The notes under the pieces: model-generated
What the model saw: the letters and a program-made list of their open reading frames with translations, nothing else
The model's database searches: none
Told to the model about the DNA's origin: nothing
Translations under genes and position numbers: made by a program
Shown: in pieces, positions 50,782 to 64,000 of the stretch
Layout: the number at the start of each line of letters is the position of its first letter
Numbering within the stretch: position 1 is the stretch's first letter
Assembly (NCBI RefSeq): GCF_024713975.1
Contig: NC_091111.1
Location: forward strand, 20,170,001 to 20,234,000
Reading direction: 5' to 3'
DNA from: Paralichthys olivaceus
Taxonomy: Eukaryota; Chordata; Actinopteri; Pleuronectiformes; Paralichthyidae
DNA: 64,000 nucleotides

Positions 50782-53170
50782 TCACTTTGACTTGAAGACA
50801 GAGTCCCAGTCCAGAGGTTCAGATCCAGCTGTGGCCTCGGGCGACTTTGGGATGGAGGGGAAGAGGGACCGCATCTTCAGTCTGAACTCTGACAACTGAA
50901 AAACAGGAAGACGAGTGAGTCCAGAGACGAGTCAGTGTCTCGTCCAGCTTCTAACGTGTAGGTGCGAGAAGTTATTTAGCTTTGATGTTACTTTATTTTA
51001 TAATGTTATTTTCAGTGTTTTTTAAATTCACTGTTAAAGCTTTGAATTAATGAATTTAAATCTCTTTATCCCTAAAACAGTTTTACTTTTGTGATGAAGT
51101 TTTTTCCACTAGTGTCCTGAATATTTATTAGTATAAATACATACATTTTACAGCTTCTCCAGATTCTTTTTTATATTTTTATTCAGTCATTTTATTAAAA
51201 AAATAAAATGTGCCGTTTTAGTTTTTCAAAGTTTTACACATGTAGAGTTCGGATACGTACAGAGTGAACACCAAGAACTTTCCACACAGCGACACTGAGC
51301 AGACCGACTCCACACCAGGCAAACAGAGACCCCCACCCCAGAGCTCGGAGAGCCAGAGACGCTCCGCTCTCCGGCACTGCCGCCGTCGACACCGCCCCCT
51401 GAGGAGGAGGAGCCAGATGGAAACAACATGGAGTCAGAACGTTACATACAAAGTAATGTTAAAGAGAAAATAGAAATTTACAATAAAAATGTCAAATAGA
51501 AAAAAAGTTTTAATTTTAATCGAAGAAAACTTTGTCCACAAACTTCTGGCTGTTTTGTTCACAAGCCTCAGATTTTCTTTGGTTTCTTTTGCAGTGAAAC
51601 TAAATCAAACTTTGTGTCAGAGGCTCAGACGTCGACAAAGACGACAAAGACCAGTCTGAGTAAACGAACGGTGACCTCTGAGGTCACTGACAGAGCGAAG
51701 GAAACGATGACTCAGCAGCTGTGAAGTAAAATGAACGATTAAACTTCAGAACACGTGATAAAACCAACGATCCATCGATTGAATGTCTGGTGTTTGAAAC
51801 ATGAAGCTAAACAATCACCGGAGGTTTCTGTCGATCAACAGATCAATTATCGGACAAACTGTCTGCAGACGTCACTTCTCTCGATTGTTCCATCAGAGGA
51901 AACTGACGAGCAGCTCTTCTCATAATCTTTGAAACTGAATTTAAAGTCGTGTTTGTTCGGATTTGTCTGAATTAACTCATCAGCTGTTTGAGTCACAAAA
52001 GAACAAATGTCTCAGGATCAACGTGACGCTGACGTCAACGTCACACTTAACATAAACGCGTGATTCAGACGTGAATGTAAAACTGAACATGTGACCTTCA
52101 GCTCTGGGAATAAAATTATTAAATCCACATTTTTCAATCAATGAATAAATTCAGCTTCGTTGTTAATGATAATTATTGATGCATTGTTCTGATAATTAAA
52201 CAAACTGCACCTTATTAAACCAGTCGGGGCTTTTTTTCTTGGCCAGCGCCAACGTGGAGCCGAACCCTGCGATCATCCCTGCGGACGCCACCGTGGTCAG
52301 AAACGCTGCCCCTGCAGACAGGAAGTGAGGTCAGAACCCGTGAGATAATATTTGCTTCATTCAAATTCTCCCGAGACCAAAGAGACTTTGTTCTTTTTCG
52401 CTAACAGACATTTGTATTTTCTGCTTCTACACGAGTCAGTTTGTTCTGAACTCTTTCACAGAATCTCTGGTTGGAATCCATTTTGTGAATCAACAGTTGA
52501 AAGTCAAGATTTATTCCTCAAGATAGATTCATGAACCAATAAACTGTGGAAATATAAGAATAAAAGAGTCTGGTTAGAAATCACAGGATTATTCAGCGGT
52601 GGAGGAAATAAAGCATTTACTTCTGTAAAAGTACAAATAAAAGTAATGTACTCAAGTACCACATGAACTTTTCTACTCAAGTAAAAGTAGGTATATAAAT
52701 AAGTATATAAACCTGTAACATTGTGGACATGTGAAGTAAAAGTACCTGAAAATAAATATTCTCTTATCTAAAATAAAACGTGTCGCTGTGACCCTCCGGG
52801 GCTCCCGTACAAGTTCAAGATGTTGTTTGACGTCACGATTTAAAAAGACAGAGCTGAGCAATAAAACATCAATAATTAATAATCGATCAAATCAATATAT
52901 ACACAACATCTTACAAACTAATAACCACGTGACAGTCGTCGTCATAATGATCGATATCGAACTGATCATTTTCATCTGGAGTTTTAGTCGAATCTGCTGA
53001 AGAGATTTAAATTAACGTGAGTGGGACTTTGTGACGCGGTGTTACTTCCGCAGGCTGCGGGAGCTGCGGTCAGGAGCTGCGGTCAGGAGCCGCTCCTCAC
53101 CGTGAATCATCTGTTGTTTCTCCTTCTCTTCTTCTGTCATTGTCTCCGATGATGAACCATCCGCCGCCAT
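50782..53170 (-). CDS. tmem242: TMEM242 small two-pass membrane protein
   Basis: Small membrane protein, reported in mammals as a mitochondrial factor for assembly of ATP synthase and respiratory complex I. CDS exons in transcript order: 53170-53101, 52311-52211, 51398-51261, 50895-50782; 140 aa, close to the 141 aa of the human protein, phases closed. N-terminus [20 protein letters not shown]. First membrane segment [20 protein letters not shown], then the family hallmark [11 protein letters not shown]. Second hydrophobic segment [19 protein letters not shown] followed by KVLGVHS. C-terminus [18 protein letters not shown] to a final KSK. The start ATG sits within GCAGCATGGCGGCGG. Divergent from zdhhc14, with start codons 357 bp apart. 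Confidence 0.94.
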
Positions 53171-53278
53171 GCTGCAGCGGTCCGTCAGCGTCCTGTCACC
53201 GGGCGGAAACAAGCCCGCTAGGAACTAAAGAAGTGGATGTCGTTTCCGGGGAGCAGAAAACACCAACGTACAAGAACT

Positions 53279-53343
<65 letters not shown>

Positions 53344-53527
53344 GTCGGCGGAGGGGGGGGGGGCTTGTGTCGGGAAGATATTTCCAGAATAAAAGCCGTA
53401 GAGTGTTTATGAGTCACGTGCTTTTATTTTGTCTCCTGAGAGAAAAACATCTGGAGCGCGTGAACGCAGCAGCGCGCGCATACCTGTGGTTTTGTACCTG
53501 TGAGGACACACATGTCTCAGACCCGCC
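53171..53527. promoter_or_regulatory. Bidirectional promoter between tmem242 and zdhhc14
   Basis: The 357 bp between the two start codons must hold both 5' leaders and probably both promoters. It contains (GT)30 at 53281-53341, then a G run (53351-53362), and is otherwise GC-rich with no TATA box seen. An upstream ATG at 53512 overlaps the zdhhc14 start out of frame; the zdhhc14 ATG itself has a strong context (CCGCCATGG). Confidence 0.6.
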
Positions 53528-56500
53528 ATGGACCTGTGGACCAGCGGGGACACCTCACACACATCTGCACCCGTAGCAGCGGCTCGATCCCCGGACCCGC
53601 TGCAGAGGTACCGCCGGAAGTGGCAGGTGTTCCCGGGAAAGAACCGGTTCTACTGCGGCGGGAGAATCATGATGGCGGGAAACAGCTTCATGTTTACTAT
53701 GACGGTGATTTGCATCCTGGTCACAAGTGGACTGTTCTTCACCTGCGAGTGAGTACACACAGTACACACATATATAGTACACACAGTACATATACTACAC
53801 ACAGTACACACATATACTACACACAGTACATATACTACACACAGTACATATACTACACACACACACATACACACTAGTCTGGTTTAGTTTTAATGAGGAG
53901 AAGTGTCAGACTGAATGAAGGCCTGTGATTGGTCCAGACTCTGGATTTGTTTTGACGTTGTGTCTGCAGTTGTCCCTTCCTGGCGTCCAACCTGACCCCG
54001 GCCATCCCGGCGGTCGGGGTCGTCCTCTTTGTCTTCGTCATGGCGATGCTGTTCAGGGTGACCTTCAGCGACCCCGGTGTTCTGCCCCGAGCCACGCCTG
54101 ACGAGGCCGCCCACCTGGAGACGCAGATCGGTAACCATGGAAACACACAAACAAACACAAACCCATGGGACGTGAGCGTCCTGAGGTTTTTATCTTTTTA
54201 CTCTTCATCCTTTAAAAAATCCAACTTCAGCAGACGTCACCTTACGATGAAGCTGTGATGTCATCGTCGGACCCCTCTTAACCACAAAGACACAGACTGT
54301 TTGGTATAATGGCCCCTGACTGTAGAAGTAGCGCCACCTACTGCTCATCTCAATGCACCAGCTCCTTACATTCATGAAGCATTTGCAGGAAACGAGGATT
54401 CATTTGCTTTTTCTTCTGCAGATTTTCTGGAAGTGGAGTTAAAGTGTCGCTGGTTTGTTTCAGGGACTGAGAGCATCTGAAGCTGTTGTGTTTGTGTCTC
54501 AGACTCGTGGAGCTGCTCCGCACTTCCTCCTCGCACCAGAGACGTCGTCATCAACGGACAAACGGTCAAACTCAAATACTGCTTCACCTGCAGAATCTTC
54601 AGACCGCCACGAGCGTCCCACTGCAGCCTGTGTGACAACTGTGTCGGTCAGTGGGACATTTTACAGCTTACACACCAGAAAACACACATCACATGACCGT
54701 TTACATACACTGGTCATGTGATGTAAACAGGAAGTAGATCGTCTCTTCTGCAGTTGGTTGCTTAGTAACAGAACAGTGATGGTGAACAGTCAGAGCAGGG
54801 ATTTCTTTTCTCGGAGCGACGACGAGGTGGAACTGTTTCTGACAGGAAGTGTTAGCGACGCTTTGTGTTCACCGCTGCTAGTCGAGTCATGTGACTGATG
54901 AGAACCAATCAGAAGAGAACGTATAATAAAGTCTCAGTTTCTGTTCAGACTAAAACACAAAACCAGAGTTTTCAAACTAAAATGAATTCAGCAGCGTTTA
55001 GTTTCCGACTTCGAGGCTGGAAAACTCCAGCAGCTGTGACCATATCAACAGTGATGACATGTCAGTATGGGCGGAGCTGCAGTTTCTCAATTCATTTACG
55101 TCTCAATTTCATTTGACCATCAATCAAAAAAGAAAAATATTCCATTTACAATGATAGAAAATAAAAAGCAGAAATTAAAGAAACTGGAGCAAAAAATCTT
55201 TAATAAATAATTGTGGGCAGAACCTGACACACACACACACACACACACACACTGTGTGTCTCTAACGTGTCCGATGACTCATCACTTTTTAAGTGATGTA
55301 AATTTATTTTTCTTCTTTGTTCCAGAACGTTTCGACCACCACTGTCCCTGGGTCGGGAACTGCGTTGGACGGAGGAACTATCGCTTCTTCTACCTGTTCA
55401 TCGTCTCGCTGTCCTTCCTCACCATCTTCATCTTTGCCTTCGTCATCACACACGTCATCCTCAGTGAGTACCTGCCGTTGCAGCCTCCTCACGACTCTGA
55501 GTTTTCAGAGGTCAAAGGTCATCGTGACCTTATTTGATTGGGTTTTAAGTCTCACATCTCGCAGCTCGGCTGCGTCTCGTTTTGAATCAGGTTTTCTCAA
55601 TTGATTTTAAAATGGCTCGTATTTGGACCTGGACACAAACCAGTAATTATGAGACGAATAAAGATTTTTAGAGCGACGGCCGGTTTTACCGTTGGAATCA
55701 GCGTGGAGTCTGTGCAGGTCTCAGAGGAAGCAGGTGTAGGGATCATAACGTGGTCGTGAGAATGAAATAAGTGGAACATTAGGAACATGAAATCTCTCCT
55801 CTCTGCAGGATCCAGGCGGACAGGTTTCCTGAGCGCGCTCAGAGACAGTCCGGCCAGATATCCTTTCATCAGTGTCACTCAGAGGCGCCTCGTCATTTAC
55901 ACCATTACTCAGAGTTTGTCACATCAGCATTTTGTCTTTTTATCTCATCATTTTCATTTTCCCACCGTTATTATTTGTAGAACAATTAATGTCCTTGACT
56001 CAGTTCTGCACCGTCCTGGAGGTGGTGGTGTGTTTCTTCTCCGTCTGGTCGATTGTGGGTCTGTCGGGGTTCCACAGCTACCTGATCAGCTCCAACCAGA
56101 CCACCAACGAAGACGTGAGTACGAAACGCTCCCAGCTGTCCCAGGACATGGGAAGCCCTGAGAGGGCTCAATAATAAAATTGTGTCTTGGACCAACGTGC
56201 CTCTGTGTCTGTCCTGGTCCAGATTAAAAGCTCCTGGTCCACGAAGCGCAGTCAGGACAACTACAACCCCTACAGCTACGGAAACATCCTGAGCAACTGC
56301 TGCGCCGCCCTGTGTGGGCCGCTGCCTCCCAGGTCAGTTACATCCACCAATCAGCTGAGTGACGGTAAAGACAATCAATATCAGGTTCATCCACCATCTC
56401 TGTTTCAGTTTGAACCCCCGTCCACATTAACACACCTGAAAACACGTATCACATGACCACTCACAGTTTCTGTCCCTTCGTTAAAACTCGGAGTTTTCAA

Positions 56501-57616
56501 ACAGCAGCGTTTACACACTTCTCTGTTTCTAAACCTCGTGTTGTCGACTCACGTGAACAAATCTGTCGCAGCGTTGATCGGTTTCAAATGAAAACTTGTG
56601 GGTGGAGCCTCAGTTTTTCTGTAAAGTGACTCAACATGACCCCGGGCCCCAGTTTGATTGACAGGAGGGGTCTGATCCAGTGTGACACGCCTCAGACAAC
56701 GTCCCAGTCCAACGGGACGAGTGCCTGCAGCCACGCCTCCTCTCAGCTTCACAGTCACATGGTAGGTGGATGCCAGAGAGCTGGTCGATATGTCATGATA
56801 TATACATATATATGTATATATACATATATATATGTATATATATATATATATATGTATACATATATATGTATATATATGTATATATATATATGTATATACA
56901 TATATATATATATATACATATATATATGTATAAACATATATAACTGATCAGAACATGAAAGAGAAACTGCAGATCAAATCAAAAGGAATCATTTCACTTT
57001 AGCTCATTTTAAATGATTGTGTCTGTACCTGCGACACCTAGTGGCCAGAGTCATGTTCTCAGGTTGGACTCAGATGAACTGGGTGGAGGTCAGAGGTCAC
57101 AGTGACTTCAGATGAAAGCTGTAAACTGTAATCTCGTCTCTAAGTACTTGATCACTTGTAATATAATATGATGTATAACCGACAGTGATAGAAACCTGTT
57201 TTCTGTGTCAGTGTGACCAGGATCAGTGTATCCACAGCACCAAGTACGTCCTCCAAGCCGCAGCCACGCCGTTGCACCACAGGGCCCCCGTGGTTCTGGC
57301 ACCTATGCCAGGGAGGACCACCACCTTGGGGGGCCCATGTGCCTACCTGGCCCCGACCCAGCCGTCCCTGCCCTCCTGCAGGGGAGACGTCCTGACTCTG
57401 AGGGATGCCGACTCCCACTGCCGCCACCACCACCACCATCACTTCATCAGTCCGGGGGAGACGCCGTCCACCACGCCGCAGAGCCGTCCATGCCCCGCCC
57501 ACCTGCACCTCTACCCCCAACCACACCCACCTGTCCCCACCCTGTACAACCCTGCCAGCCAGGACGCTCTGCACGAGGACTCGGTCAGAGGGCTGGTGAA
57601 GCTCAGCTCTGTCTGA
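53528..57616 (+). CDS. zdhhc14: ZDHHC14 palmitoyltransferase
   Basis: Transfers palmitate from palmitoyl-CoA to protein cysteines at endomembranes. CDS exons: 53528-53748, 53970-54130, 54503-54646, 55326-55463, 55809-55857, 56012-56114, 56223-56332, 56653-56761, 57212-57616; 479 aa (human 488), phases closed. Four membrane segments are readable: [19 protein letters not shown], the [17 protein letters not shown] region, [19 protein letters not shown], and [17 protein letters not shown]. The cysteine-rich domain ([20 protein letters not shown]) leads to the catalytic DHHC at residues 179-182. SFSDPG-like motif is [18 protein letters not shown]. The C-terminus [17 protein letters not shown] is diagnostic for ZDHHC14. 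The last exon has a fish-specific His6 run. Intron 55858-56011 is an AT-AC U12-type intron. Confidence 0.94.
53753..53876 (+). repeat. ACAGTACAYATACTACAC tandem repeat
   Basis: Five or so degenerate copies directly after the donor of zdhhc14 exon 1. Confidence 0.85.
54660..55115 (-). repeat. Dispersed repeat family B copy in zdhhc14 intron 3
   Basis: Reverse complement shares about 30 bases with 4391-4424 and about 110 bases with 16960-17105, showing three fragments of one element in the window. Confidence 0.75.
56785..56945 (+). repeat. AT-rich palindromic array (ATATAC/GTATAT)
   Basis: About 160 bp of alternating TATATACATATATATGTATA blocks in zdhhc14 intron 8, starting 25 bp after the donor. 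Every block is its own reverse complement. Confidence 0.93.
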
Positions 57617-58300
57617 ACTCTTCTTCTTTCACCCATCTTCACTTTGTGCATCACAGAAGAGGACGTGGAAACATCTGGAAAAAGGTTTTGTGAAACGTGT
57701 TTCCTGTTGTCTGAAGTTGAACATGTGGTGAGAAGACAAAACTCAACCTGACGAAATGATGACGTAAACATTTCTCAACAAAAACACCTTTGTTCATTTT
57801 CTGAAAACATGGTTCAAACTTTGACCTTTGAGACTTGACGGGTTCAAACAGCTCATCTGTCCCAGATGTTGAGGAGCGTCGTTCTCTGAGGTAACGAACA
57901 AAGTGTCAGGAAGGAAAAATCAGACGACTTTTAGAACCATCAGTTAACATCAGAAAAACTTTTAAAACTGTCCGGACGTGTGGTAAATGTTTACGAAGTC
58001 CAAAGTGACACAAAACTTAAATGATGACTGAAGTGTTTCAGCTTTAAAGTTGAAAAAATGTAATTTTATGTTCATAAATACGATGAGAGAAGTTTTAGAA
58101 ACTATGAAACTATATGTATTGAATCTATCTGTTGATCTTTACAGGTGATTTTATTCCATTTGTGCCTTTTTCATTTAGAGTTGTAAAGACTCGTTGTGAC
58201 TCTTGTGTGACGTCACTTTCGGACTGTTTTGTAACTCTGACCCCCCCCCCCCCCCTCAAACTAAGACTTGGATTTGTCCGCAGCCCGCGGATGTCACGTG
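57617..58300. other. zdhhc14 3' region and rrm2 upstream sequence
   Basis: No exon seen. No canonical AATAAA is visible between the zdhhc14 stop and the rrm2 promoter, so the zdhhc14 3' end cannot be placed. A poly-C run lies at about 58242-58255. Confidence 0.45.
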
Positions 58301-58314
58301 AACGCGGCTCGCAG

Positions 58315-58400
58315 CCTGATTGGCTCCGCCGCAGCGTCACTTTAAAGAGCCGCGCTCTGATTGGTCAGCTGTGTTGAAGCGCCAAGATTCCAATAAAAGG
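58315..58400 (+). promoter_or_regulatory. rrm2 core promoter
   Basis: Two inverted CCAAT boxes (ATTGG at 58319-58323 and 58360-58364, 41 bp apart), an E2F-type GCGCCAA at 58379-58385 and a TATA-like AATAAAAGG at 58392-58400. NF-Y plus E2F control is established for S-phase genes including RRM2; use of these exact sites is inferred. Confidence 0.65.
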
Positions 58401-58404
58401 AGAA

Positions 58405-58532
58405 GCGAAGAAGAAGCAGCTCCAGAGTCAGTGAGCCGCCATCAAACAAAGAAGAAGCAGCTCCAGAAGAAGCAGCTCCAGAAGAAGCAGCAGCTCCAGA
58501 AGAAGCAGCTCCAGACTCAGTGAGCCGCCATC
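58405..58532 (+). repeat. Tandem repeat in the rrm2 5' leader
   Basis: Units of 15-18 bp (AGAAGCAGCTCCAGA) repeated about six times, and a flanking 20-bp word (CAGTGAGCCGCCATCA) present twice, at 58429-58444 and 58517-58532. Confidence 0.85.
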
Positions 58533-58568
58533 AGTCTCTTCTTCGTCACCTTCTCTCTCGGCTTCAAG

Positions 58569-61707
<3,139 letters not shown>

Positions 61708-62267
61708 GGCCGTGGCCGGACCAACCACCGCTAGGCCACACGTTCCAGCCGCCGCTCGAGGCCGTCGCTGACCTCTGCTGGAAGACGACTGACGTGTGTA
61801 CGTTGACTTTTGTATCGGACCTCATTTTAATGGTCACAGCTTATCAGCTGGCTGCTGGTTAAATTAATAATGGACTTTTCAAAGTAAGAGCACAGCAGTG
61901 CCAGGATCCACAACCTGAGTGATCATTTTAACGCTGAACATATTCTGTTAACTGATGTTTGTTTTTATGGATTCAGATTTATTGTCTTTTAACTGAACTT
62001 TTAGTTTGTGTGATTTGTACAGTCAGTAGGTTTTTATCAGAGTGATGTTAACTCTTCGGTTGTTGGTTTTAGAAAAACATGTTACTGCTTAACCATCAAT
62101 TCGAATGAAAATCTAACATTTTGACAAGATGACATCATCAGAACCAAGCTAGCTGTTTCCTAATGTTTCCAGTCTTTATGCTAAGCTACGTAGCAGCAGA
62201 CTGTAACTTCATATTGTCATTATTGTTATATTTATTCTCAGTTGCTTATTTTTTTTCTGTCAATAAA
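61708..62267 (+). terminator. rrm2 3' UTR with poly(A) signal
   Basis: Non-coding, AT-rich stretch ending with AATAAA at 62262-62267. A poly-A run of about 17 lies at 62344-62360. Confidence 0.7.
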
Positions 62268-62504
62268 ATGTCCTCTGCATTTCCCAGAATACCCTTTTTT
62301 TTCACCAGAAACACTAAAACCAGTAGAAACAAATCAAAAGTATTAAAAAAAAAAAAAAAAATACTATTTCTTTTAATCCTTTTAAAACTTGATTTAAACA
62401 CTTTAGTTTAGTCAGTGAACTGAACATTATGAGAGCTGACATGAAGCAGGAGTGTCGGAAGCTGACGACACATTTTTAGAATGTTTTGATCAGAGCTTTT
62501 CTCT

Positions 62505-63265
62505 TAATTTTTTCTTTATTGGAAAATACAAGGCAGTGCAGTTGTACGATTTCTTACAACATTCCTTATCCAGCATTTTCCATTTCTAGATAAAGCAAAA
62601 CAGAACTGGGAAGCTTGGTGTTATCTTCCCGGCGACACATACAACAGGAGTGAGAGAGAGATGTGCGAGTTAGAGACACAGATTAAACTAAAGTAAATGA
62701 AATAAATCAAATGGGTGAAATATCATTACCTAATCGTATGAAGACTGATCATACAGCTTTTACATACTCAGTCCATTTTGACCAGATTTGGTAGAACTTA
62801 TATTTTTGCAATTTGAGGGAGAAAGATAACTTAATGCAGATCTCGACTGCTACCGGTAGAATGTAGAGTAATTTTTTGTCGCTTGTGATCCAGGTGGATC
62901 GACTCCCAACCAAATGGAATAACCGGCCAAATGTATTATCTATATGTTTATGAAGCTCTCTCCAGAAAGCTTGGATGACCTGACAATTCCAGAAAACATG
63001 AAAGTGGCTTCATTACATCCAGAGTCTCCAACAGACTCTCCACCCCCCTGATGTTGTTTAGAATATGACATCAGGGGTTGGCGTGGTTGCTTAACAAAAC
63101 ATTTGTTGCCAAGTGTTGGACTCTGTGATCGGCACATTCTCTCCCAACTCCCATTAGACATAACATTTGCTTCTTTTTCCCACTTCTTCTTTATGCATTC
63201 TGTGTTCTCTTGTTTGGATCGATGGATGCCACAATAAAGTCTAGATATTATTTTGGTGCATGTTT
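62505..63265 (-). mobile_element. 5'-truncated, decayed L1-type LINE (ORF2 C-terminus)
   Basis: Reading the minus strand from about 63230, a broken frame gives KKKWEKEANVMSNGSWERMC, then after frameshifts and stops SHFHVFWNCQVIQAFWREL and further LINE-like coding (ILPVAVEICIKLSFSLK). This order (K-W-E, W..MC, CWR, H.HVFW.C) is characteristic of the C-terminal part of L1-type ORF2 proteins. The element ends in a minus-strand AATAAAG and A-rich tail near 62505-62520. It is truncated at the 5' side near a poly-C run (63268-63284). Non-functional. Confidence 0.75.
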
Positions 63266-63267
63266 TA

Positions 63268-63490
63268 CCCCCCCCCCCCCCCCCAACAATGACAGAAATA
63301 TCAGCTGAATCAATCTGTCACGAATTTAGTGACGTTAAACTGAGAAATACTGGAGATGTGGAAGAAAATTCAGAAAAGAAGATGGAGTGAAAAATAAAGA
63401 TCAAATAATAACTTGAGATATTTTAGTCAAAGGACAGAAGCTTTTTAATGGTTCACTTCTAGTGTGAACACGAGGGGGGGGGGGGGGGTT
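63268..63490. repeat. Poly-C and poly-G homopolymers
   Basis: C17 at 63268-63284 and G16 at about 63473-63488, with AT-rich non-coding sequence between them. Confidence 0.85.
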
Positions 63491-63657
63491 AACAAAGTGA
63501 TGAAGTAAAATAAAAGTTTCTTTAAATCAACATTTTTAAACAATTTAATCGTGTGGACTCGTGACTTCCGGGTGTGACGTGTCTGTCTCATGCTGATGAC
63601 GACAGATACGGAAGTAAACAGAAGAACGAAGTGTCCGCGGATCGTCGCTGCGTCAAA

Positions 63658-63696
63658 ATGTCAACATCCAACTTGAGACAAACGTTTTTAAAACCG
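63658..63696 (+). CDS. First coding exon of an unidentified gene (partial)
   Basis: ATG in a CpG-rich context, encoding MSTSNLRQTFLKP, then a consensus donor GTGAGA at 63697. Upstream 63590-63657 is GC-rich and promoter-like (ACTTCCGGGT at 63564, ACGGAAGT at 63608: ETS-type sites in opposite orientation). The rest of the gene is outside the window and 13 residues are too few to name it. Confidence 0.45.
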
Positions 63697-63914
63697 GTGA
63701 GACGTTTAACCTTCACCTCTGACGTCACTGTCTGACCGGGCCCCCCGGCCCTGACGTCACAGCTTGATGATGCTTGATCCAGGCTACTTAGCATGTTAGC
63801 ATTTTAGCTCGTGTCTTTAAATCATGACGTTTATCGTCACTTTGAATTCTCAGTGAATTCAGCTTCGTCTCTTGATTTGAATTCAATTAGCTTCTCCACA
63901 TGTTTCCGCTCAGA

Positions 63915-64000
63915 CTTTATTAATTAACTGTATATAACTTTATTAATTAACTGTATATAACTTCAGACTTTATTAATTAACTGTATATAACTTTATTAAT
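63915..64000 (+). repeat. Tandem repeat at the window edge
   Basis: Units containing TTAATTAACTGTATATAACT repeated three to four times, running out of the window. Confidence 0.85.

Overview
The window is nuclear DNA from a ray-finned (teleost, probably percomorph) fish. The genes are vertebrate and intron-rich, the introns are short, and the spacer DNA is crowded with dinucleotide microsatellites, minisatellites and short dispersed repeats, which is typical of compact teleost genomes. No bacterial genes, CRISPR array or virus was seen.

Layout, left to right: (1) 0.3-2.9 kb, the 3' part of an E2F6-like gene (+), whose 5' end lies outside the window; (2) 3-14 kb, a gene-poor stretch of satellites and microsatellites; (3) 14.2-26.0 kb, tiam2 (+), a Rac guanine-nucleotide exchange factor in 22 coding exons; (4) 29.7-30.5 kb, cldn20 (+), a claudin with an intronless CDS; (5) 34.1-49.3 kb, arid1b (+), a SWI/SNF (BAF) subunit in 22 coding exons; (6) 50.8-53.2 kb, tmem242 (-), four exons; (7) 53.5-57.6 kb, zdhhc14 (+), a palmitoyltransferase in nine exons, head-to-head with tmem242; (8) 58.6-61.7 kb, rrm2 (+), ribonucleotide reductase small subunit in ten exons; (9) 62.5-63.3 kb, a decayed L1-type LINE tail (-); (10) 63.66 kb, the first exon of an unidentified gene.

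For tiam2, arid1b, tmem242, zdhhc14 and rrm2 every exon was placed by hand at AG/GT (or AT/AC) borders and the phases close without error. The predicted proteins are 1453, 1989, 140, 479 and 385 aa. The order tiam2-cldn20-arid1b-tmem242-zdhhc14 matches human 6q25. E2f6 and rrm2 are human 2p25 genes, so the window joins two ancestral blocks.

The most unusual features concern splicing. Two introns (E2F6-like and zdhhc14) carry textbook U12-type AT-AC signals. In tiam2, a DH-domain exon of exactly 60 codons sits between a (GT)22 array and a (CA)n array. The downstream array has copied the exon's own 5' splice site six times. The donor of another tiam2 exon is also duplicated inside a CACAA array. 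No Ras-binding domain could be found between the N-terminal PH region and the PDZ domain of this tiam2.
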